From assembly GCA_019429425.1 (NCBI GenBank), contig JAHYIU010000008.1, positions 1-48,759 of the forward strand: DNA of 48,759 nucleotides, read 5' to 3'. This document shows positions 33,610 to 42,630 of the stretch, piece after piece. Below the pieces are notes generated by a model. That model saw only the letters and a program-made list of their open reading frames with translations. It searched no databases and was not told the DNA's origin. The DNA is from Candidatus Syntrophosphaera sp. (lineage in GTDB: Bacteria; Cloacimonadota; Cloacimonadia; Cloacimonadales; Cloacimonadaceae). Each line of letters opens with the position of its first letter. The first letter of the stretch is position 1. Made by a program: the position numbers and the translations under genes.

Positions 33610-35766
33610 ATGAAACGTGTCTTAATCTTAGTTATGGTGCTGCTGCCGGTTCTGATACTGGCGGGGAGCATGCAGCCCGGCCCTCAGAAAACAGCCTGGG
33701 AATCAACCCAAGGCAGGCCAATTCCGCCCGCCCGCGAGGACCCGCCTGACTACATTTTCACCAAAATGCCCACCTCCATCATAACCAATTACTACGATTA
33801 CATGATCGGCAGCTACAACAGCCTGCCCCTGAGGGTGATCCCGGATGTTGCGGGTGGAGGATATTTTATGGCCTACCACGGACGCCGTCAGGCCACAGCT
33901 ACTCGCAGGGTGTTTTACAGCTATCTCGATCCCGCGGGGAACATCATCAACAACAACGAGATCACCAGCGTGCAAAACCATGAAGGTTTCGCCGGCATAG
34001 CCGTCGATCCGGTATCCGGAAAACCAATGTACGCCTGGCATGCCAATGCCGATGACGACGCCAATCTGGAGACCCAGTTCACCTCCGATGCCTTCATAGC
34101 CGGCATCGCGGGGCTCTTTAACGACATCGTGCTGGTTGCCGATGCCCCCACCACTATCACCCCTCCCAACGGGCCTGCGACTACAGACAATGAATTCATC
34201 TGGCCGGCTGTGGAGATCGGCCCTTCCCCGGTGGCCGGAAAGCGCCGCGTCTATGTGGCAATGCGCAATTATGTGTCCCATGCCATTAGCGGGAATCCGA
34301 TCGAGAATTACTATATTGCCTTTGCGGATTTCAACGCAGACGAAATCGAAATGGGAACTCCCCTGGTTTGGGACCATATCACCATTCCGGAACAGGATGC
34401 CTGGAATCACGATACTCTTGAGGGACGGCGTCCTTCCGGTACTATCGTGGCCGATAACGCTGGAAACCTGTACTGGGCAGGGCACCACTTTGCCTATGAC
34501 ACCGATTCGAACACGATAGTCGAAGAAGACATGGATGTTTTCGTCTGCCCCAATTATGGCCAGGGCACTTGGGTGCGGTATAGCGAATACAGCAATCTAC
34601 CGTCCTGGAATCCGGCCGGAACCCCAGGCGGAACCGGATACTTTGTGGATGACAACTCACTGCCCTATCCCGATAATGAACTCTACTGGGCCATTGTCAA
34701 TTCGGGGCACATGAATGCCGTGATCGATAACCTGGGCAAGATCCATGTTCCCAGCACCTGGGGCCACTCCGTCGTGGAAGGATATTGGCAGGCTTTCCAG
34801 TACGTCAAGGAATTCGTGTTCGATCCCGCCACCTTCGAATTTGAAGTGCGCGAGATCTATCCGCAGAAATCTCCGGACGACACTTATAACCAGTGGTTCA
34901 CTCCCTGGGACGTGGAAGCGCCCTGGGGCGAGCCAGAGTATTATCTGGCCGACGACAACAACTACTATTTGAATCCTGTCACGACCTGGCCTTTCCCGCA
35001 TTGGGACACCACGGCCCACGGCGACCTGATGTTGTTCCATTACAACGGGATAAAACTTTCCCAGCCCAACGACGAAGGCATGATGGTCGCGGTTTGGCAG
35101 GACGCCATGCGCGCCCGCTGGTTCAATTATTATGCCGACACTGACTACTCGGCCTACGGCAACACTCCGGAGATCATGATCTCCGCCAGCCCGGATAATG
35201 GCAATACCTGGAGCGAGCCGATCAACCTCAACAACGTGGAAACGCCTGAACTCGCTGGGATCAAACCCATGTATGTCTATCCCGCGGACAAAGTGATCTA
35301 CACCGGCATGCAGGGCGACAACAAGGTCGGCAAGATAGGTGTCATGTTCTACAATGATTTCACCTGGGGCTCAAATGTCAACGCCCCTGCCTACCATCCC
35401 ACCCCGGATGGAGGAGAAACGATGTTCATGGAACTGCAGATCGTTTTCCCGGTGGGAGTCGCCAATGACGACAGCACAGTTCCCACGATTGCGAGAATGC
35501 TGCTGCAGAACTATCCCAACCCCTTCAATCCGGAAACTACGATCGGTTTTGACCTGCCCCAGGCTGGCAAGACCAATCTTTCCATCTACAACGTGAAAGG
35601 CCAGCTGGTGAAAACCCTGGTCGATGGCGACCTCGGTTTCGGTCGCCACAGCGTTGTCTGGAACGGCACCGACAACGGGGGAAACAGCGTTTCCAGCGGC
35701 CTCTATTTCTATCGCCTGAGCTCAGGCGGACACACAGAAAGCCGCAGGATGATGCTGCTCAAATAA
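33610..35766 (+). CDS. Secreted beta-propeller-like protein with T9SS-type tail, copy 2
   Basis: A 718-residue paralog of the copy at 31132, colinear over the whole length. Shared blocks include PTSIITNYYDYMIGSYNSLP, GGGYFMAYHGRRQATATRR, NNNEITSVQNHEGF and FIAGIAGLFND. The Asp-box-like SPDNGNTW is at about residue 527. The signal peptide is VLILVMVLLPVLILAGS. The C-terminal sorting domain ([18 protein letters not shown], then RMMLLK) is almost identical, also in DNA, to that of copy 3, while the N-terminal part diverges more. It has its own promoter and terminator, unlike copy 1, which rides in the operon. Function is unknown; likely surface or extracellular. Confidence 0.72.
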   Translation: MKRVLILVMVLLPVLILAGSMQPGPQKTAWESTQGRPIPPAREDPPDYIFTKMPTSIITNYYDYMIGSYNSLPLRVIPDVAGGGYFMAYHGRRQATATRRVFYSYLDPAGNIINNNEITSVQNHEGFAGIAVDPVSGKPMYAWHANADDDANLETQFTSDAFIAGIAGLFNDIVLVADAPTTITPPNGPATTDNEFIWPAVEIGPSPVAGKRRVYVAMRNYVSHAISGNPIENYYIAFADFNADEIEMGTPLVWDHITIPEQDAWNHDTLEGRRPSGTIVADNAGNLYWAGHHFAYDTDSNTIVEEDMDVFVCPNYGQGTWVRYSEYSNLPSWNPAGTPGGTGYFVDDNSLPYPDNELYWAIVNSGHMNAVIDNLGKIHVPSTWGHSVVEGYWQAFQYVKEFVFDPATFEFEVREIYPQKSPDDTYNQWFTPWDVEAPWGEPEYYLADDNNYYLNPVTTWPFPHWDTTAHGDLMLFHYNGIKLSQPNDEGMMVAVWQDAMRARWFNYYADTDYSAYGNTPEIMISASPDNGNTWSEPINLNNVETPELAGIKPMYVYPADKVIYTGMQGDNKVGKIGVMFYNDFTWGSNVNAPAYHPTPDGGETMFMELQIVFPVGVANDDSTVPTIARMLLQNYPNPFNPETTIGFDLPQAGKTNLSIYNVKGQLVKTLVDGDLGFGRHSVVWNGTDNGGNSVSSGLYFYRLSSGGHTESRRMMLLK

Positions 35767-35792
35767 CGGGAGATTTAACCCCAATAAACATA

Positions 35793-35821
35793 GGGATGGC
35801 CACATCGGCCATCCCTTTTTT
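35793..35821 (+). terminator. Intrinsic terminator of secreted copy 2
   Basis: Stem GGGATGGCC (35793-35801) and GGCCATCCC (35807-35815), loop ACATC, then T6. It is homologous to the terminator after copy 3. Confidence 0.9.
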
Positions 35822-35862
35822 GCACTCGATTAAACATCGCACTGATGTGGCCGAGTTTCTGC

Positions 35863-35892
35863 TTGACAATTATTCTGGAATCGGCATAAGTA
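35863..35892 (+). promoter_or_regulatory. Promoter upstream of secreted copy 3
   Basis: TTGACA (35863-35868), also preceded by TTTCTGC, with TAAGTA (35887-35892) after 18 bases. The leader is about 170 bases. Confidence 0.5.
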
Positions 35893-36065
35893 AAACCAAC
35901 TTGAATATCGGCGATTCTGCCGAACGGTCAGGATTCGACTAATGAGCTTAAATATCTCTGCCGGTAGATCTTGGCAGGTTATTACGGCATCTTGTTTATG
36001 AGGTTTCAGTGCGCGAAGGCGTCTCTGAGCATATAAAAAACACAAAACAAACCAAGGAGTGAGTT

Positions 36066-38249
36066 ATGAAAATGATTTTTATTTTCACACTGCTGCTGGC
36101 GTTGCTGCCCGCGATCGTCTGCGCGGAATCCCAACTGCCAGGCTTGCAGGCAAGTCCCAAGGCAACGCCGCAGGGAAGGCCCATCCCAGTTTTTCGGGAT
36201 GCGCCGGCCTACACTTTCACCAAACTGCCCACTGCCATCATCACCAATTACTACGACTACATGATCGGCAGTTACAATGAGATGCCCCTGGCTGTCATAC
36301 CCCAATCCGCCGGCGGCGGATATTTCATGACCTATCATGGTCGCCGCCAGGCTACTTCGACCCGCAGGGTGTTCTATTCATATCTTGATCCCGCTGGCAA
36401 CGTGATCAACAATAACGAGATCACCAGCGTGCAAAACCATGAGGGTTTCCCCGGCCTGGCCATCGACCCGGTATCCGGAAAGCCAATGTACGCCTGGCAC
36501 GCCGACGCCGATGACGATCCCGCCCTGGAAACCCAATTCACTTCAGACGCCTTCATTGCCGGGATCGCCGGGCTCTTCAACGATGTCGTGCTCGTTTCCG
36601 ACGGGCCTCTGGATATCACTGCGCCCGACGGGACCACAAGCTCGGACAACGAATTCATCTGGCCCTCGGTGGTGGTTGGCCCCTCGCCCGTTGCAGACAA
36701 AAGGCGGGTCTATGTGGGCATGCGCAACCGGGTATCGCACGCCATCAACGGAAGCCCCAGCGAAAACATTTACATCGCCTATGCCGATTTCAACGGCGAC
36801 GATTTTGAGATGGGAACTCCGCTGTCCTGGACCCACATCACCATCCCCGACCAGGATGCCTGGAATCATGACACAACTGCGCTCAGACGCCCTGCCGGAG
36901 CCATTGCCGCGGACGATGCTGGAAACCTCTACTGGGCAGGTCATCACTCAGCCTGGGATTCCAATGACAATTTTCTCCGTGAACCCAACATGAATGTCTG
37001 GGTATCGCCGAACTACGGACAGGGAGATTGGGTCCGCTATGTTGGCGATGCCGACCTGGCCACCTGGAATCCTGAATCCACGCCTTCCGATACCACAGGC
37101 TATTACACGGATTCGGACAACGGCGACATTCCCTACGGGGACAACGAGATCTTCTTTGGCATCATCAATTCCGGCCATATCAACACCGTCATCGACAATT
37201 ACGGCAGGATCCACCAACCCAGCACCTGGTCCCTCAGAACTTACAATGGGTATTATTATCCCGCTTTGCAGTACATTAAGGAGTGGGTCTACAATCCGGC
37301 TTCCCACGAATTTGAGGTTCGCGAGATCTATCCCCAGAAACATCCCGATGACAACCACAATACATGTTTCACCCCCTGGGACATGGAAGCTCCTTGGGGC
37401 GAAGTAGATGAATACAATTATGACGCCGCCTATACGCCCCCCTACTGGCCTGTGATCTTCACTGCCTGGCCTTTCCCCCACTGGGACCAGACCGCCCACT
37501 CGGATGCCATGATGTTCCATTACAATGGGATCAAACTTTCCGAGCCAAATGACCAAGGCATGATGGTTTGCGTCTGGCAGGATTCCGAGCGCGCCAGATG
37601 GTTCAACTATTATTCCGATGCCGACTACTCCGCCTTTACCAATACCCCTGAGATCTGGATCGCGGTCAGCCCGGACAACGGCAACACCTGGAGCGAACCG
37701 ATCATCATCAACAACGTGGAAACTCCAGAGTTTGCTGGCATCATCCCGATGTATGTGTATCCAGCAGACCAAGTGATCTTCGCCGGCATGCAGGGTGTCA
37801 ACAAAGTCGGCAAGATCGGGATCATGTTCTACAATGATTTCACCTGGGGCTCGAATGTCAATGCCCCCGCCTACCATCCCACCCCTGACGGCGGTGAGGT
37901 GATGTTCATGGAACTGCAGATCGTATTCCCCGAAGGAAACACTTCAAATTCAGACACTTCCATGCCAGCAGTTTCGAACATGCTGCTGCAGAACTTCCCC
38001 AATCCCTTCAATCCTGAAACTACGATCGGTTTTGACCTGCCCCAGGCTGGCAAGACCAATCTTTCCATCTACAATGTCAAAGGCCAGTTGGTGAAAACCC
38101 TGGTCGATGGCGACCTGGGCTTCGGCCGCCACAGCTATCTCTGGAACGGCACCGACAACGGCGGAAACAGCGTTTCCAGCGGCCTCTACTTCTATCGCCT
38201 GAGCTCAGGCGGCCACACAGAAAGCCGCAGGATGATGCTGCTCAAATAA
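36066..38249 (+). CDS. Secreted beta-propeller-like protein with T9SS-type tail, copy 3
   Basis: A 727-residue paralog of copies 1 and 2. The AAGGAGTGAGTT before the ATG gives a good ribosome site, and the signal peptide is MIFIFTLLLALLPAIVCA. The same N-terminal blocks occur (KLPTAIITNYYDYMIGSYNE, GGGYFMTYHGRRQATSTRR). The Asp-box-like SPDNGNTW lies at about residue 533. The tail [46 protein letters not shown] repeats copy 2 almost base for base, which suggests recent gene conversion or duplication. Predicted location is outside the outer membrane. No enzyme family assigned. Confidence 0.72.
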   Translation: MKMIFIFTLLLALLPAIVCAESQLPGLQASPKATPQGRPIPVFRDAPAYTFTKLPTAIITNYYDYMIGSYNEMPLAVIPQSAGGGYFMTYHGRRQATSTRRVFYSYLDPAGNVINNNEITSVQNHEGFPGLAIDPVSGKPMYAWHADADDDPALETQFTSDAFIAGIAGLFNDVVLVSDGPLDITAPDGTTSSDNEFIWPSVVVGPSPVADKRRVYVGMRNRVSHAINGSPSENIYIAYADFNGDDFEMGTPLSWTHITIPDQDAWNHDTTALRRPAGAIAADDAGNLYWAGHHSAWDSNDNFLREPNMNVWVSPNYGQGDWVRYVGDADLATWNPESTPSDTTGYYTDSDNGDIPYGDNEIFFGIINSGHINTVIDNYGRIHQPSTWSLRTYNGYYYPALQYIKEWVYNPASHEFEVREIYPQKHPDDNHNTCFTPWDMEAPWGEVDEYNYDAAYTPPYWPVIFTAWPFPHWDQTAHSDAMMFHYNGIKLSEPNDQGMMVCVWQDSERARWFNYYSDADYSAFTNTPEIWIAVSPDNGNTWSEPIIINNVETPEFAGIIPMYVYPADQVIFAGMQGVNKVGKIGIMFYNDFTWGSNVNAPAYHPTPDGGEVMFMELQIVFPEGNTSNSDTSMPAVSNMLLQNFPNPFNPETTIGFDLPQAGKTNLSIYNVKGQLVKTLVDGDLGFGRHSYLWNGTDNGGNSVSSGLYFYRLSSGGHTESRRMMLLK

Positions 38250-38270
38250 CGGGAAATATACCCAATAACC

Positions 38271-38302
38271 ATAGGGATGGCCACAAAGGCCATCCCTATT
38301 TT
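38271..38302 (+). terminator. Intrinsic terminator of secreted copy 3
   Basis: Stem ATAGGGATGGCC (38271-38282) and GGCCATCCCTAT (38288-38299), loop ACAAA, with a short T-run overlapping the end. The sequence around it matches the terminator after copy 2. Confidence 0.8.
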
Positions 38303-38415
38303 CTGCTGACAATTTGAACCTGCACCAACATTCCACTGAAACATGTTGCGTCCATTAATCCACTAACCACATAATCCGTCCCACCCCCGCCGATGCTTGC
38401 GGTGGCACATTTCCA

Positions 38416-38444
38416 TTGACAAAATCCCCGCCTGCCAAATATTG
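38416..38444 (+). promoter_or_regulatory. Promoter of the ABC exporter pair
   Basis: TTGACA (38416-38421), 17-base spacer, ATATTG (38439-38444). About 100 bases of leader precede the ATG at 38545. Confidence 0.5.
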
Positions 38445-38544
38445 GCTTGTTGTCGCGATATATGTCAAAGAAAGGCGGGACAAGCGCCTGAGGGGCGGCA
38501 AGAACCCCTTTCCTTGGCGGCGAACGAAAATTTTGGGAGACCCG

Positions 38545-40296
38545 ATGCGGACCTTTGATGCCATCCTTCCCTATCTGAAGAAGAGTTATGGCAAGATAGC
38601 CTGGGGCATTGTGATGCTGATCCTGGTGGACATCGTGCAGTTGATCACACCGCGTGTGATGCAATACGCCATCGACAGCATCCAGGAGCGCCGGATAGAC
38701 CAGGCGGGCTTGGTCTGGATCGGTCTGATCATCTTCGGTCTGGCGATCGCGGTGATGGTGCTGCGCTATTTCTGGCGGATCCTGATCATCGGCAATTCCT
38801 TCCGGATCGAAAAGTTTTTGCGCCAGGATTTTTACAACCACCTGCTGCGCCTTTCCCAGAATTTCTTCAACCGCAGCAAGACCGGCGACCTGATGGCCTA
38901 CGCCACCAACGACCTGAACGCGGTGCGGATGCTCTTTGGGATGGGCTTGATCGCGGCGATGGACATCGTTTTGATGACGATCGCCTCCTTCTCTTTCATG
39001 GGCGCGATCAACTGGCGCCTGACCGCGCTGGCCGTGATCCCGATGCCCATCCTCTCCTTCACCATCGGCTACTTCGGCAAAAAGATGCATAAAAGCTTCG
39101 CCCGGGTGCAGAAAAGCTTCGCCACCCTCAGCGGACGAATCCAGGAAAGCATCTCCGGCATCCGCATCGTCAAGGCCTTCGTGCAGGAGCAGCCAGAGCT
39201 GGATAAGGTGGACGAGGTCTCGCTGGACTATGTGAAGCAAAACATCGCGATGGCCAGGATCGCCGGCTTTTTCCATCCCTTCATGGGCTTCGTGATCAGC
39301 ATTTCGATGATCATCACCCTCTATTTCGGAGGCCGCGCGACCATCCGGGGCGACATCACGATCGGGGAATTCATCGCTTTCTTCCAATACCTGGGCATGC
39401 TGGTCTGGCCAATGATCGCCATCGGCTGGATCGTGGACATGTATCAGCGCGGGACCGCCTCGCTGAAGCGCCTGAACGAGATCTTTGACGTACAGCCGGA
39501 GATCGACGACTCGCAGGCCGACCCCTCGATCACAGCCATCCAGGGCAGGATCGAGATCCGCAACCTCAGTTTCCGCTACGCCCCCGACCTGCCCCTCATC
39601 TTTAAAGGTATCAGCACCCGCATCGACGACGGCAAGACCCTGGCCGTGGTTGGCCCCACCGGCTGCGGCAAGACCACCCTGATCGAGCTTTTGGTGCGCA
39701 TCTACGATCCGCCTAAAGGCAGCATCCTGATCGATGGCCACGAATTGCACCGCGTTCCGCTGAACGTTCTGCGCCGCGACATGGTGCTCGTGCCCCAGGA
39801 CATCTTCCTCTTTTCGGACACGATCTCCAACAACATCCGCCTGGGCAGCCCGGAAACTTCGACCGAAGAGGTTTATGAGGCCGCCAAAGTGGCACAGGTA
39901 TATGACGAGGTGATGGAGTTCGAGCAGAAATTCGACACCCTGATCGGCGAACGGGGAGTGACCCTCTCCGGCGGCCAGAAACAGCGTGTGGCGATTGCTA
40001 GGGCTTTGCTGACCAATCCCGAGATCCTGATCCTGGACGACGCCCTCTCCGCCGTGGACACCAAAACGGAACGCCAGATCCTGGAAAACCTGATCCAGCT
40101 CCGCCAGGGCAAAACGACCATCATCATCGCCCACCGCATCTCCTCCATCCAGCACGCGGACCACATCATCGTGCTGGGCGACGGCGTCATCACCGAACGC
40201 GGCTCCCACGCCGAACTTTTGAAGCTGGGCGGCCTCTACCACGATCTCTATGAGAAACAGCGCATCCGCGCCCGCCTGGAAGGGGAGGAGCTATGA
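38545..40296 (+). CDS. ABC exporter half-transporter, subunit with degenerate Walker B
   Basis: A 583-residue half-transporter with six membrane helices in the first 310 residues and an ATP-binding domain after that. The start at 38545 (MRTFDAILPYLKK) follows GGGAGA; the longer upstream frame adds a basic, unlikely extension. Walker A is GPTGCGKTT, the signature LSGGQ is canonical, and Walker B reads ILILDDALSAVD, where the second Asp replaces the catalytic Glu. This pattern is typical of the degenerate half in heterodimeric exporters such as TM287/288 and BmrCD. Substrate is unknown (drug, lipid or peptide). Its last four bases overlap the start of the partner gene. Confidence 0.9.
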   Translation: MRTFDAILPYLKKSYGKIAWGIVMLILVDIVQLITPRVMQYAIDSIQERRIDQAGLVWIGLIIFGLAIAVMVLRYFWRILIIGNSFRIEKFLRQDFYNHLLRLSQNFFNRSKTGDLMAYATNDLNAVRMLFGMGLIAAMDIVLMTIASFSFMGAINWRLTALAVIPMPILSFTIGYFGKKMHKSFARVQKSFATLSGRIQESISGIRIVKAFVQEQPELDKVDEVSLDYVKQNIAMARIAGFFHPFMGFVISISMIITLYFGGRATIRGDITIGEFIAFFQYLGMLVWPMIAIGWIVDMYQRGTASLKRLNEIFDVQPEIDDSQADPSITAIQGRIEIRNLSFRYAPDLPLIFKGISTRIDDGKTLAVVGPTGCGKTTLIELLVRIYDPPKGSILIDGHELHRVPLNVLRRDMVLVPQDIFLFSDTISNNIRLGSPETSTEEVYEAAKVAQVYDEVMEFEQKFDTLIGERGVTLSGGQKQRVAIARALLTNPEILILDDALSAVDTKTERQILENLIQLRQGKTTIIIAHRISSIQHADHIIVLGDGVITERGSHAELLKLGGLYHDLYEKQRIRARLEGEEL

Positions 40297-42461
40297 ATTT
40301 CGGCGGCGGCGGACCCGGAGCCAGGGGCGGTTTCACAGAAGACGACATCAAGGGCAAGGTCTATGACAAGCGCCTCTATGGCAGACTGCTACGCTATCTG
40401 AAGCCCTACCTCAAATGGGTAATCATCTCCTTCCTGATCCTGATGTTGGTGGCCGGGGCCGAATTGGTCCAGCCCCTCATCCAGCGCAGCGCCATTGACG
40501 ACTATATTGTTTCGGACAAGACCATTGCCGTGTTCGACCAGGAGGCTGAGGTCGACGCCTTCCTGGCCAAATACGAGCTGCTGAAGATCAAAAAATACTC
40601 CCACGGCGGCAGGTATTTCCTGATTATCTCCGCCCGCGACCAGAACCGCATCGACCGGCCAGACATCCTGGACCTGGAAGCCAGAGGCGTCATTGGCGGA
40701 GGCAAGGTGTTCCTGATCGTGGAAAAGGATTCCAACCTCGCCATCCTGGGCAAATACCTGCAGGAAAACACCGCACCCCAGGGCCGCATTGACGGCCTCG
40801 GTGGCTGGTTCAGAGTGGGAAAGGGGCAGATCGCGGTACAGCGGGAAAGCCTGAACCGGATCCCCGGCGCCGAGCGCCTCCAGGTGCGCAGTGAAGCAGC
40901 CCACAACCTCATCTGGCTGGCCCTGGCCTTTCTGCTGATCAGCATCATCCGCTTCGCGGCGGGTTATTCCCAGCAGGTGATGACCACCATCTATTCCCAA
41001 AAAGCGATGAACGACCTGCGCCATGACGTCTTTGCCCACATGCAGAGAATGCCGGTGAATTACTTCGACAAAAATCCCGTGGGCAGGCTGGTAACCCGCG
41101 TCACCAACGACATCCGCGCCATCGATGAAATGCTGGCCTCGGGGGTTATCACCTTGTTCCAGGACGTGATCCTGATCATCGCGATCGTGATTTTGATGCT
41201 GGTGCTGAACTGGAGGCTGGCTTTGGTGAGCTTCGCCATCCTGCCTCTCGTGGTTTGGGTGATCAGGGAATTCCGCAAACGCACGCGGGTGATCTACCGC
41301 GAAGTGCGCAAATACCTGGCTTCGCTGAACGCCACTTTGGCCGAGCATATCAGCGGACAGAAGATCATCCAGCTCTTCAACCAGTATTTCCACAAACGGC
41401 AGGAATTCTCGGACATCAACCAGAAATACTACCTCACCTCGATCCGGCAGATGAGGCTGTTCGCCTTTTTCCGCCCCATAATTCACGTCAGCTCCCAGAT
41501 CGCGGTGGCCTTCATCATCTGGTACGGCGGCGGGCAGATCCTGCGCAACGCCATCACCATCGGGCTCCTGATGGCCTTCACCCAGTATATCTCCAAGCTA
41601 TTCCAGCCGATCAACGACTTTTCCGAAAAATTCAACATCCTGCAAGGCGCTTTGGCCGGCGCCGAACGCATCTTCGACCTGATGGATCAGGAACCGGACG
41701 ACTACCGCGAGGAATTGGCAACCAATAGAAAGCTCGAGGGAGAGATCGAGTTTGACCACGTCTGGCTGGCCTACAATACTGGGGAATGGGTGCTCAAAGA
41801 CGTCAGTTTCAAGATCCGGCCCGGAGAAAGGATCGCCCTGGTTGGCCACACCGGCAGCGGCAAAACCTCGATCGTGAACCTCATCCTGGGCATGTACCCC
41901 TACCAGCGGGGGGAGATCCTGCTGGATGGAAAAACCTTGAAGCAATACGCCCTCAGAGACCTGCGCTCAAACGTGGGCATCGTGCAGCAGGATGTCTTCA
42001 TCTTCAGCGGCAACATCCGGGACAACATCGCCCTGAACAACAAACAGCTCAGCGACGAACAGATCCTGCAAGTGTCCAAATATGTGAACGCGGACAAATT
42101 CATCTGCCGCCTGCCGGAGAAATATGACGAACCGGTGATGGAACGGGGCGCCACCCTTTCCACCGGCCAGAGGCAGCTCATCGCCTTCGCCCGGGTGCTG
42201 GCTTACGACCCCTCCATCTTCATTCTCGACGAGGCCACCTCCAATATCGACACCGAAACCGAGATCCTGATCCAGGACGCCCTCAAAAAGATCATCCAGA
42301 ACCGCACTTCGATCATCATCGCCCATCGCCTCTCCACGATCCAACACGCGGACCGCATCCTGGTCCTGCACAAGGGCGAGATAGTCGAGGAAGGCTCGCA
42401 TTTTGAGCTTCTGGACAAGCAGGGCCTCTATTACGACCTTTACCGACTGCAATACTCATAA
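40293..42461 (+). CDS. ABC exporter half-transporter, subunit with large external insert
   Basis: A 722-residue partner of the preceding subunit; ATG overlaps its stop (ATGA). The N-terminus is Gly-rich (NFGGGGPGARGG). After the first helix (residues about 43-65) there is an insert of about 130 residues (74-205), presumably on the outer face, then the remaining five helices. The ATPase has Walker A GHTGSGKTS, a changed signature LSTGQ, and a canonical Walker B FILDEATSNID with Glu. Thus the good catalytic site combines this subunit's Walker motifs with the partner's LSGGQ; the other site is degenerate. The insert recalls the extra external domain of some heterodimeric exporters. Substrate unknown. 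Confidence 0.9.
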   Translation: MNFGGGGPGARGGFTEDDIKGKVYDKRLYGRLLRYLKPYLKWVIISFLILMLVAGAELVQPLIQRSAIDDYIVSDKTIAVFDQEAEVDAFLAKYELLKIKKYSHGGRYFLIISARDQNRIDRPDILDLEARGVIGGGKVFLIVEKDSNLAILGKYLQENTAPQGRIDGLGGWFRVGKGQIAVQRESLNRIPGAERLQVRSEAAHNLIWLALAFLLISIIRFAAGYSQQVMTTIYSQKAMNDLRHDVFAHMQRMPVNYFDKNPVGRLVTRVTNDIRAIDEMLASGVITLFQDVILIIAIVILMLVLNWRLALVSFAILPLVVWVIREFRKRTRVIYREVRKYLASLNATLAEHISGQKIIQLFNQYFHKRQEFSDINQKYYLTSIRQMRLFAFFRPIIHVSSQIAVAFIIWYGGGQILRNAITIGLLMAFTQYISKLFQPINDFSEKFNILQGALAGAERIFDLMDQEPDDYREELATNRKLEGEIEFDHVWLAYNTGEWVLKDVSFKIRPGERIALVGHTGSGKTSIVNLILGMYPYQRGEILLDGKTLKQYALRDLRSNVGIVQQDVFIFSGNIRDNIALNNKQLSDEQILQVSKYVNADKFICRLPEKYDEPVMERGATLSTGQRQLIAFARVLAYDPSIFILDEATSNIDTETEILIQDALKKIIQNRTSIIIAHRLSTIQHADRILVLHKGEIVEEGSHFELLDKQGLYYDLYRLQYS

Positions 42462-42560
42462 GCAAGCCCAAGCTAAAGCATGAAAGCAGGTTGAGACGGG
42501 GACTCCGGGTTCCCTCCCGGTTTTGGAAAGCGCCGCTCGCGCCCATTATGAAAAAACCTG

Positions 42561-42590
42561 TTGACAAAATCAAGCTATCCAGACAGTTAG
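42561..42590 (+). promoter_or_regulatory. Promoter upstream of the 938-aa secreted protein
   Basis: TTGACA at 42561-42566 is clear; the -10 is uncertain (CAGTTA or TTAGAA at 42584-42592). The ATG at 42631 follows AAGGAGGATCA. Confidence 0.45.
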
Positions 42591-42630
42591 AAATTATAAA
42601 ATACTATCTCTTGATTCATAAGGAGGATCA

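Noticed and set aside
38296-40242. Long minus-strand open frame opposite the ABC subunit
   Set aside because: His/Asp-rich composition typical of a GC-driven antisense frame; the sense protein is clearly an exporter.
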